Shown here in pieces: positions 12,101 to 20,699 of a stretch of DNA of 64,000 nucleotides. How positions within the stretch are numbered: position 1 is the stretch's first letter; the number at the start of each line of letters is the position of its first letter. Both the position numbers and the translations under genes were made by a program. This DNA comes from Dactylorhiza incarnata (taxonomy: Eukaryota > Streptophyta > Magnoliopsida > Asparagales > Orchidaceae): NCBI GenBank assembly GCA_033032865.1, contig JAWHQI010000040.1:13657501-13721500 (forward strand). The letters are read 5' to 3'. The notes under the pieces were generated by a model, which searched no databases, was not told the origin of the DNA, and saw only the letters and a program-made list of their open reading frames with translations.

Positions 12101-13251
12101 AAGAGGTTTTTCTTCATTCCGGGCACATGATAGACACTCTTCAAGGTAAGTGGCCCTCTATCACTGCCCAAAGAAACAACCCCCACCTTCTCGACTACAT
12201 GCACAGTATTATCTGCAGTGATAATAGCATTGTTACCTGTGTACGGCTCTGCTGAAGAAAGCTTCGACTCGTCCCCGGTGAGGTGATGACCACACCCCGA
12301 GTCCACGATCCAGTCCTCCTGATAGTTGATAGGAGCCGAGGCTCCAATAGAAGCCGAGAAGGCTCCTCCCCATCCTCCATCAAAGTGCCTGGCTGGTGCT
12401 TCCTCCTTCTCAACAGCATGCCCTGGCTGAGTATTCAGCCTGCAGTCCTTCTTAAAGTGCCCAACCTTTCCGCACTTGAAGCATTTGAGACCTTCCTTCT
12501 TCTTCTTCCCGTCAGCCTTGGGAGCATACCCCCTTTCCTGCTGCCCAGAAGTTGAAGGCCCATGGCCTTCCGTGGTCTTCTTCTTCTTCTCCCACTTCTT
12601 CTTCCCTGAGAAGAGAACCTCGCCATCTCCCCCAGTCACTGACACCCCCGCCATCTGCCTTGCCAGACTTTCCTACGAAGCTAGCAGATTCTCCAGCTCT
12701 AGCAGAGACGGCTGATTTGCCCATCCCTGTACCGACGTCACAAAGGCCACATATTCCTTCCGCAAGCCGCGGATGATGTGCCTCTTCAGCTTCGCCTCAG
12801 AAATTGGCTCATCAGGATCCAGTGCTGATATCTCAGCGCAGAGATTCTTCATCTTCAAGAAAAAGTTCTAGATAGAAAGATCACCTTGAGCTGACCTCGC
12901 CAGCTCATTCTCCAAGAACTGCAGCCTCGCCACATTCTTCTTGTTAAACAGCCCATCCAGGGCTCTCCAGATCTCCGCAGCTGATCCACACCCCAAGATG
13001 TGATCAAAGAGATCAGGTGAAATGGCACGCTTCAAGGTGAACTCGGCCTTGGCGTTGGTCTTCCTCCATGCCCTCACGGCCGGTCCATTATCACCTCCTT
13101 CTACTGCCTTCACCTCTTCTGTTTCATCTCCTCCTACCACCTCCCAGAGGTCCTCACCCAGAAGATAGCTCTGCATACACGACTTCCACTTCTTGAAGTT
13201 AGTCGATGTAAGCATCTGAATACCAAGACCTCTTGCAAAACCACCTTCCAT
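9169..13251 (-). pseudogene. gag-pol: Copia-1 gag-pol polyprotein, two amber stops
   Basis: One reading frame of about 1360 codons from the ATG at 13251 to 9169, broken only by TAG at 12868-12870 and 12673-12675. In order: gag of the UBN2/DUF4219 type (STNFKKWKSCM near the start), zinc knuckle CFKCGKVGHFKKDC, aspartic protease (IVDSGCGHH), integrase (WHERLGHVG finger; D in LIDDYTRY, DNGGEF, and the NGVAERK glutamate), RT (KWVYKLKKK, catalytic LLYVDDM) and RNase H (DADYGGD, KHIEIEHHFIR). It would make the particle protein and all enzymes for copying and insertion. Both stops fit CAG to TAG changes, since a Gln at each site restores the usual family wording. Frame and length are otherwise normal. 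Confidence 0.95.
9175..9183 (-). other. Copia-1 polypurine tract
   Basis: Minus strand reads AAGGGGGAG directly against the 3' LTR, the place and composition expected for the primer of second-strand synthesis. The end of the pol frame overlaps it. Confidence 0.88.
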
Positions 13252-13321
13252 TGCTCTTCCTCTGGTTCCTTCTTCACAAAGGCGATGGCTACTCTAAGTT
13301 ATTCACTGCTCTTTCAACTCC

Positions 13322-13339
13322 AACCTAGCTCTGATACCA
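13322..13339 (-). other. Copia-1 primer binding site, initiator tRNA-Met
   Basis: The minus strand reads TGGTATCAGAGCTAGGTT immediately next to the 5' LTR at 13340, the standard initiator tRNA-Met primer site of plant copia elements. Confidence 0.95.
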
Positions 13340-14540
13340 TGTGAAATTTTCCGGACCTTGTGAGAGTAAGCAGGAATAACAACTAGAGATGCAAGCCAAA
13401 CAACCAGAGACAATCTTAGGCGAACAAAACGATCTTTATTGATAGCAACACTTCAATTACAGGGCAAGACATGCTCGACGAGACATGATTTCGTCAGCAC
13501 AAAACTTCAAAGAGAAAGAACAAAAACTGAAGATAACTGAGACCGCACGGTCTCTTGCCGAACTCAGCAGCTCGCCAGACCGCTGCTGCCAGACCGCAAC
13601 TGCTCCCGATCTCGACACTCCACCAAACCGCTGCACCAGACCGCTCCTTTGCCGATCTCCTGATTCCCGAACTCCAGCACCACAACTCCAAGCCGCAAAC
13701 CGCCCGAACACTTTCAGAGGAAGAGGTGATCGCTGCTGCCTGCACTATCCGCAGAAGCTGCACAAAGAAGAATTCAATCAGAGACCGCTCGGTCAGAAAC
13801 ACAGACCGCAGGAACTAGGCAAACTCGGCTTACACTTGGTGTGTTCTTCTGTTGCAACAGTGGCTCCCTATTTATAGGCGTGAGACCTGATCCAGTCACC
13901 ACCCTATGAGATAGAGTCACCACCCATCAGATCGCGCGACCTTACCGGTCAACCCGCGCGATCACTGCAACCCTCCTGCTTCATTTTGGTGAGCGCCGAC
14001 TTCACTCCAGACCGCGGGAGATCGCCACTCCCTAGGTCTGAACACGACTCCACACGGAGATCGCCAGACCGCCTAGAAGTCACCCACCACCTGTGTTCGC
14101 CTGAGACTGCAAACACAGCCAGCTCGCCCTCCTGGTCTCCTCCTGAGACCGCGAACTGAGACCGCGCGACTAAGATGACTTAGTCCGCGAACTCCTTCAG
14201 AACCCTCTGGAAAGCCACCAGACCGGATTCAAGAGCCAACCCGTGCGGTCACGCCAGACCGACACGTCCTTGAAGAGAACAACTTGTCACGCGGTCAGAG
14301 ACAGACCGCGCGACCCTGAGGATGATCAGCCGTCATGTGGTCACAGCCAGACTGCACGACCTCCACCTTCAGCAGCCCTTGGACCAGACCAGCGGTCAAC
14401 CCTGGAAGCCGCAGCTGACCAATAGAACAGATCGCCATTGTCAGACCGCCAGACCGTACGGTCACGCCAGACCGCCCGGTCTCTTCCCAGACCGCCCAGG
14501 TCCAAAAGCCTCCTCCACTTCCACTTCAATAATTTCAACA
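13340..14540 (-). repeat. Copia-1 5' LTR
   Basis: 1201 bp, nearly identical to 7974-9174. Minus-strand TATA box at about 13868-13876. About five of the roughly 11 differences from its partner are CpG against TpG or CpA, the mark of decay at methylated CpG. Confidence 0.96.
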
Positions 14541-14545
14541 GGCCC

Positions 14546-15506
14546 AATCAACCTATGGGCAAGGAACTGCGAGAACCTTACTGCCGAAGCTCTCGCGGGC
14601 CTTCTTGCGAGCCCTGCACGCGATGCCTCTCCTAGGAAATCGCCATGCGAGGACCTCGCTGGCCCATTCTGGCGGTATATGCCGAGGTCCGGTCTCGCGA
14701 ACCTTCCTGCGAGATGGTCTCCTGACTTCGTCGAGCTCAACACACCTTTCGTCGAACGTAGGGCACTTCGCCGATCACAGACGAGCTCGACGAATGCAGA
14801 ACGTTAAATTGTTCACTGTCCGCTGAGACGGGCGGTTCGTCGACCGCTGCTTCCCTGCTGCAATTTGTCGAGTGCTGTTATGGAATATATTTTGTTCGTT
14901 GGGCGCTGTCCGACGAATGTTGAGCTCCGTTCGACATTCGTCAAACGCAGAATTGAGCTCGCTGGACTCTGAGGCTCTAAACTCGCGAGCTTTTCTGCGA
15001 GATCGCCAAATGACTTTGTCGCGCACTGAACACATTTCGTTGAACACCTTTTCACTGAACATAGGTCTCTTCTTCCAGCGGCCTGCGAGGTATTGGTTTG
15101 TCAGCCCTCGCTTGGCCCGGTCTTTTGAGGATATCTGCCGAGGTCTGGATCTCGCGTTTCCTCTTGCGAGACCATCCCTTTGGCTTTTATGAGTATTGAA
15201 CACTTCATCGACTTCTGATGATTTCGCTGAACAGGGGTGAGCTCGACGAAGTCAGGTGAGCTCGACGAACACAGGAGAGTTTGTCGAATGCAGTACTCCT
15301 TTCGTCAAACTCAGAAAACTTCATCAAATTGCCTGAGAGCGTTTATACCGCCGACCCTTCTCGCTCGCCTCTCAGCGAGCCCGCCAAGAGAGACTTCTCC
15401 AAGGTCTCTCTCGCGAGGTCTTTGGCCCTAAGGCCTTTCTCTCTTATTACTTCATCCCATTGCCTTAAACCGTTCCTCCCCGCCTGGCGAATATCGGGGT
15501 TGTACA
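14546..15506 (-). repeat. Tat-A 5' LTR, part 2 (U3 side)
   Basis: Continues the LTR left at 7973, after the duplicated GGCCC at 14541-14545. The last 25 bases (GCCTGGCGAATATCGGGG then TTGTACA) match the end of the Tat-B LTR at 28283-28307. It lies upstream of the TATA box and is packed with GCGAG/CTCGC words (14570-14710, 15360-15420) and TTCGTCGA/TCGACGAA words (14725-15300). About 650 bp of it have no counterpart in the Tat-B LTR. Confidence 0.8.
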
Positions 15507-15576
15507 ACGATCATGCGGTGATGTTTTGCTAACCGCACCCATTGGCGCTTCAACTTCTTCCCGCCATTTTGGTTTT

Positions 15577-15588
15577 CCTATAAATAGG
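15577..15588 (+). promoter_or_regulatory. TATA box of the Tat-B antisense ORF
   Basis: CCTATAAATAGG, a strong plant TATA box, 113 bp upstream of the antisense ORF ATG at 15701 and on its strand. Tat-C has an equivalent box (63621-63628) 72 bp upstream of its antisense ORF. It is separate from the LTR's own minus-strand TATA box. Confidence 0.7.
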
Positions 15589-15700
15589 TTCATAATTGAG
15601 AGCCACCTACCACATTCATTGTCAACCCTTCTTCTTCCCTTGCTCGAGAGATCTCGCCGCCTCTTCCTTGTGCTCATTCCTTCTTTCGCAGGATTCCGAG

Positions 15701-17606
15701 ATGGTCTCTGATGCTGCCGAGTCCGAGGGTCGGCGGAAGTGTGCCTGGGCTTTCGCCGACCATTCTTTCTTCAACTGCAACCTGACCGAGGAAGAGTACT
15801 TCATTGCGGTCGCCGACTTTGCCCCCCCACCCCCCGCATTCTCGGCTCGTCGACCTCGCGAGGACGAAGCGATCAACACCCTCCTCGCCGATGAGCTAGC
15901 AGTGTATTGACCTCGCTTACGCTTTTATCCTGTTGAATCAATCTCGCTCGTAGTGTATTGACCTCGCTTTCTATTGCTCGCCAGGTGTTCAAGCACTACA
16001 GCGTCGTTCCAGGCCAGCTCACCCCCATTGCCATGGCGGTCATCATAGTCTTCGCCAGCTATATGCGCGAGGAGCGTATTGAGTTCAGCCTTCCGGTCTT
16101 CCAGAAACTGTTCTCCTTCCGAGCCTATAAAGACGGCACCGCCTACTTTATGGGCTCGGGTCCATAGGTCGTCGAGACCGTGAACAAGGCCCACTACTAG
16201 GCCCAAAAGTTCCTCTTCATGAAGGGGAAATTCGGCAATGTCCCCTTCTCGACGATTCAGCACAGCGAGACCACTTACCGGCCGCCAACTCTCGGCGGCC
16301 ACGATGCTGCTTTGTACCAGTTCTTCTGCAAGAAGAATTTCGAGGTGATCCATCTTCGTCGGAACCTCGACTTGCTGCTTCCCGTTCTTCCCGAGGAAGG
16401 TAATAATCCTGCTCGCTAACCTGCTCCCATTAAAATTTTTACCGAATCGTAACTTTCTTCATTCCAGGGGAGCGAGATCTGCCCAAGAACCCCCCCCCCC
16501 TACTCGAGCAGCAGGAAACCTTCCTCCACTCTCGCTCTCGCTACCATGGGAGCGGAGGCTTGCCATGAGACCACCACTCCGCCTCCGCCGTCCTCTCACA
16601 AGAGATCGGGGGCCTCCAGTAGCCGGGACCCACCCCCCCAAGTCTCCGCCAAAGAAGAAGACCAATAAGAGCCGGGGCTCGCTTCCCTCCGCGAAGGGAA
16701 AGGAGCATGCCAAGATTCCCCTCTGCGAGATCGACCTCACCATCCTCTCTGAGGAGAGGGAGGTCGACGAGTAGAGCGAGGAGGCCGCCCGGACCTCTAA
16801 CCCGCCCATTCCAGTCAACCACCGGAACTTTTGCCTCGGCCAGAAGCGAAAGGATGAATCCGGCGAGCTCCTGGTGTGCTGGAGGCCGAATGTTAACAAA
16901 GTCGATGTCTCCACCATCCTCCCCTCATGGGTGGAGAAGACGACCATCAGCGCCAACGCCTTCGACCTTTACTTCGACCTCTACGGATGCGAGGATGCCG
17001 GGTCTTACAAGGATGAGACCGCGAGGATTCTCGCCTATGAGAGCGCGAGGTCTCTGTTGCGGTCTTTGGAGCTCGCCCAAATGAAGGGAAGGCGATGCCT
17101 GCAGCTGGAGCGCCAAAACGTGGAGCTCGCAAAAGCCTACCGGAGGCTCTCTGCCGAGAATGCCCAACTCAAGGAAAAGCTGCTCGCCACCGAAGGTGGC
17201 GTGGTGAGTCCTTTGGAACTCTTCGCTTCTCTCCCTTCCATGCTTTTCCTTTCTAAACTTTTCTTTTTCTTATATAGAACGCCGAGACGGCCGAGAGGTC
17301 TGAAGCCCGCATCCTCAAGTTGGAGGGCGAGGTCGCTGGGCTAAAGTCCCACAACCTCAAGTTGGCCCGCGCATGCGTCCCCCCTGTCCTCGCCGCCTAA
17401 AGGAATAGAGGCGAGCTCGAAACGAGGAGGTCCGCGAGGAGTCCACCCAGTCGGCGCGCTACATCTTCCAATCGATGAAGGGGGCCGGCCTGCTGTCCGC
17501 CGATGTGGCTGACCTGACCCTTGAGGACATCGTCCTCGAGCTCTTCATCCCACTCTCGCCGGTTAAGAGTAGCGACATTGATGGAGAGTCTGCGAGCAAC
17601 CCTTGA
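15701..17606 (+). pseudogene. Tat-B antisense extra ORF (putative gypsy-type transposon family)
   Basis: The start is placed at MVSDAAES because Tat-C begins MVSACASS. Exon 1 runs to about 15901. Exon 2 starts at 15985 (VFKHYSVV) with the family core: a helix-rich stretch with QLTPIAMAVI, EERIEFSLPVFQKLF and AYFMGSG. Intron 16400-16467 begins GTAATA and ends TTCCAG; intron 17204-17277 begins GTGAGT and ends TATATAG. Later exons hold a KKKTNKS basic run, the conserved ISTILPSWVEK-like block, a coiled coil (ENAQLKEKLL) and an acidic end (KSSDIDGES). In-frame stops occur in exon 2 (16166, about 16198) and exon 3 (about 16772), so this copy is dead. The function of the family is not known. Confidence 0.72.
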
Positions 17607-17790
17607 AGCCTTGTATTTTTATTTTATCAAATTTTTGGCTGGCGATATCGCCGCACCTTGTAACTGACCTGTGTATAAATGCAGATTTTTGTCATTTGTA
17701 CTGTGTTCATTCTTTTTGCCTATCTTTTTTATACTTACATTGTGTTCTCGCATATTCCTTAGTGTTCTCGCGATATTCATTCTCGCGCAC
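17607..17790. other. Tat-B spacer after antisense ORF
   Basis: T-rich non-coding sequence aligning with 1394-1600 of Tat-A; it ends in CGCAC, the left copy of the target duplication of solo LTR 1. Confidence 0.6.
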
Positions 17791-19397
17791 TGATGAGTCC
17801 TGATTATATACACATTTATGGACTCATCTGGGCCGGTTTTCTAGTCTATGCACTACACTTTAGGCATGTTTTCGCTCATATTTGTTATTTCATGCTATGT
17901 GCACTTCTAGGCCCGTTTTGGTGTAATTCTTGTTTATCTTCATTATTAGTTTTCATGCATGGTCACTTTCAGTGGTTTGATTAGTGTTGTATGCTGAAGC
18001 AGGAGTCGTGCAGGTGTTCCCGGTACAAATCTGTACAGGAACACTGCGCACGATCACTGGTTTTCTTGCGCACGACCACTGGTCGTGCGCTACTGATCGT
18101 GTGCACTTAACCCCTGAAAACTGAGTTTTGTTTCCCCTTATCGCACGACCACTTACGATAGGGCGCACGATCACTGGTCGTGCGTCACTGATCGTGCGAA
18201 CATTGTATTTCATAATTTTCTTCCCTTGCAGGCTCCGTCCAGGCAGGCGCACGATCACAGAATGCTAGCGCGCATGACCACTGGTCGTGCGCCACTGATC
18301 GTGCGCACTGCTTAATCCAGCGCCTATATATAATCCTGCTCGCGATTTAGGTCGGGATCCTCGCCGTTTTTCCGCCCAGCTCCGCCGTTCCGCCCATTTC
18401 CGTAGGTTTTTCTCCCCCTCCATCGCCGCCCACCATATTGAGGTGCTCCGGGCTTGTTCTTCACGCCAATCTTGAGCTGGAGCTTGCTCTTGGCCTCCTC
18501 CTTCATCCTAAAGCTTAAAGAGGAGATCTAGCCTCCATATCCATCAAGCAAGAGGAAGTTTGCAACCTCTACCGGATCGTGACACGAAGAAGACGGGCTC
18601 ATTGGAGAGTAGTGACAGCTCTCTCTACCCTGGACGTAGTTGCGGACCGAGCTAGGACGCGGATTGACAACCCGGTGCTTCCTACCGTGAATCTACAACG
18701 AGCCTTCGGATTCGGTCGATTTCTTGCCTTATTCTTCTCTTATTGATGTGTATATGTTTTAGATCTCATTATTATGATGTAGTTGCACTTAAACTAGTTT
18801 GTATTTCTATATATTTCATGTCAATTTGAAATGTTTATTGTTTGAGTTGCTTGAGGTGCACCCCATTTCATCCTCCATCCCGCCGTCACGTTCGGTGCCG
18901 CACTAGCAATTGCTAGTGGCGTGCTTGTCGAAGAGGTGCTTACGACCCTCATTACATTAGCCTACTCGTCCATCCGCCTACCGAAGCGTGGCATCGCGGC
19001 CCGTATTCCATTCGCCTAACGAAGCAGCATGCTCAAGGCCTGCATAGTTCGATTCCGTTTGCCTACTCGTCCATCCGCCCCTGCGACGCAGCGCGCTCAA
19101 GGCCTGCCTAGTCTCCATTCTGCCAAGCGAAGCATTGCATAGCGGCATTGCATAGGAGTAGTTGTAATATTTTATTTTATTATTCGCAAACCAAATCCCC
19201 CATTTCCGCATCCATCCGCTCGAAAGGACTTCAATCTCAAGTCCTTCCTCGATAATAAACTCCACCTTACTGTGTTCCTTTGAGATCGATACTTGGGGAT
19301 TCAATCCCATTTTATATTACTTGAACGATCGGTACACTGCCGTTTCGTGCCGTAGTCGAGCTACCGCCTATAGCGGTGTGCGAGATTTGCGCCATCA
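17791..19397 (+). mobile_element. Solo LTR 1 (1607 bp) inside Tat-B
   Basis: Starts TGATGAGTCC and ends GCGCCATCA; the 5-bp duplication CGCAC is perfect (17786-17790, 19398-19402). It is absent from the matching place in Tat-A and contains no gag or pol. A TATA box TATATATAA at 18325-18333 sets the plus orientation. Clusters of GCGCACGATCACTGG and its complement fill 18038-18308, just upstream. The first 40 bases can fold into a hairpin (GATGAGTC with GACTCATC). Family unknown; its size suggests a Ty3/gypsy LTR. It arose by recombination between the LTRs of a former full element. Confidence 0.88.
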
Positions 19398-19402
19398 CGC
19401 AC

Positions 19403-19756
19403 TACGTAATTGGACAGCTCCGGTATAGAACCCATTTTGACTGCTTTCGCTTTTTATCATTTGCTCTTTCATTCCGAACTCGGGAGGGGTTATCCTGTTT
19501 CTTAACCCTCTTTATTCTTTGCGAGCGATGCCCCTTGCAGGACCCCTGACTCTGCTTGACTTCAGTTAATACTCGCCTGCCGAGCGCTAACCGTCAAGAT
19601 TACACAGGTAGGGTTCTCTCCCCCCCCCCCCCCCCCCCCCCCCGACCCTCGTCTTGCCAGATGTTTCCCTTTTGTCGAGTGAGAAGACCCCGAGTCAGTA
19701 CAAAAGATCTGCAAGCCGGAGACCTTCCCCCCTATCAGCATAATGAATTTGTCAGC
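19403..19756. other. Tat-B spacer with long poly-C run
   Basis: Non-coding link between solo LTR 1 and the tandem array. It holds an uninterrupted run of about 27 C near 19617-19643. No coding signal seen. Confidence 0.6.
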
Positions 19757-20640
19757 CTTGCCAGCCTCTCCGCGAGATCAACCTGACCCACTGGCTAGCG
19801 AGAGCCCGAAAGCGGAATCATCCGGGGCAATCCAGCATAAAGAACTTATCAACATTGCTAGCCTCTCCACGAGATCGACATTACCCACCGGCTAGCGAGA
19901 GCCCGGCAGCGGAATCATCCGGGGCAATCTAGCATAAAGAACTTATCAACCTTGCCAGCCTCTCTGCGAGATCAACCTGACCCACCGGCTAGCGAGAGCC
20001 CGGCAATGAAATCATCCAGGGTAATCCAGCATAAGAACTTATCAACCTCGCCAGCCTCTCTGTGAGATCAACCTGACCCACCGGCTAGCGAGAGCTCGGC
20101 AGCGGAATCATCCGGGGCAATCCAGCATACAGAACTTATCAACCTTGCCAGTCTCTCTGCGAGATCAACCTGACCCACCAGCTAGTGAGAGCCCGGCAGT
20201 GGAATCATTCGGGGCAATCCAGCATAAGAACTTATCAACCTCGCCAGCCTCTCCGCGAGATCAACCTGACCCACCGGCTAGAGAGAGCCCGGCAGCGGAA
20301 TCATCCGGGGCAATTCAGCATAAAGAACTTATCAACCTTGCCAGCCTCTCCGCGAGATCAACCTGATCCACCGGCTAGTGAGAGCCCGGCAGCGGAATCA
20401 TCCGGGGCAATCCAGCATAAAGAACTTATCAACCTCGCCAGCCTCTTCGCGAGATCAACCTGACCCACCGGCTAGCGAGATCCCGGCAGCGGAATCATCC
20501 AGGGCAATCCAGCATAAAGGACTTATCAACCTTGCCAGCCTCTCCGCGAGATTAACCTGACCCACCGGCTAGCGAGAGCCCGACAGTGGGATCATCCGGG
20601 GCAATCCAGCATAAAGAACCTATCCACCTTGCCAGATAGC
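19757..20640. repeat. 97-bp tandem repeat, about 9 copies (Tat-B)
   Basis: The phrase GAGATCAACC recurs at 19774, 19871, 19968, 20064, 20161, 20257, 20354, 20451 and 20548, a 96-97 bp period. Units share GGCTAGCGAGAGCCCGG and GGGGCAATCCAGCATAA. The unit is homologous to the Tat-A array at 1941-2615 and lies in the same place, between integrase and antisense ORF, though copy number differs (9 against 7). Confidence 0.95.
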
Positions 20641-20699
20641 TATGAACAACTTATGGAAAAGGAGACATATAATAGGTGAAATGATAAAACCTTATAAGG

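Larger units (their letters stand above)
7974..14540 (-). mobile_element. Copia-1: complete Ty1/copia element, young
   Basis: Two 1201-bp LTRs (7974-9174, 13340-14540) starting TGTGAAATTT and ending TTTCAACA flank a 4.1-kb gag-pol frame. The 5-bp duplication GGCCC is perfect on both sides (7969-7973, 14541-14545). The order protease, integrase, RT, RNase H is that of Ty1/copia. My hand comparison found about 11 differences between the LTRs (about 99.1% identity). At commonly used plant rates that means well under one million years, an inference that depends on the rate. Only two stop codons break the coding frame. Confidence 0.96.
1..15506 (-). mobile_element. Tat-A: Ty3/gypsy Tat-lineage retrotransposon, 3' end outside window
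   Basis: Read on the minus strand the order is 5' LTR (15506-14546 plus 7973-7531), tRNA-Phe primer site, gag, pol (RT, RNase H, integrase), a 97-bp tandem repeat, then an extra ORF on the opposite strand that runs off the left edge. Integrase downstream of RT marks Ty3/gypsy. The antisense ORF and amplified tandem repeat are known traits of the Tat/Retand group. Copia-1 splits the 5' LTR. The element appears to sit inside Tat-B: its LTR ends TTGTACA at 15506 and the next bases show no polypurine tract, as they would if this were Tat-B's own 3' LTR. It is defective, with several frameshifts and no protease. Confidence 0.85.

Noticed and set aside
10169..12255. Plus-strand ORFs across Copia-1 pol
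   Set aside because: Reverse-strand shadows of the intact minus-strand polyprotein.
12673..12870. Programmed amber read-through in Copia-1 gag
   Set aside because: Two stops, both within gag and not at a gag-pol joint, each replacing a Gln; mutation is simpler.
14546..15506. 3' LTR of Tat-B
   Set aside because: No polypurine tract follows at 15507, it is about twice as long as Tat-B's 5' LTR, and it continues the LTR split by Copia-1 from 7973.
18324..18506. Small ORF downstream of the solo LTR 1 TATA box
   Set aside because: Minus-strand only, low complexity, no homologue recognised and no matching promoter direction.
19757..20640. CRISPR-like array
   Set aside because: The whole 97-bp unit repeats head to tail with no unique spacers, inside a plant retroelement; no cas genes.
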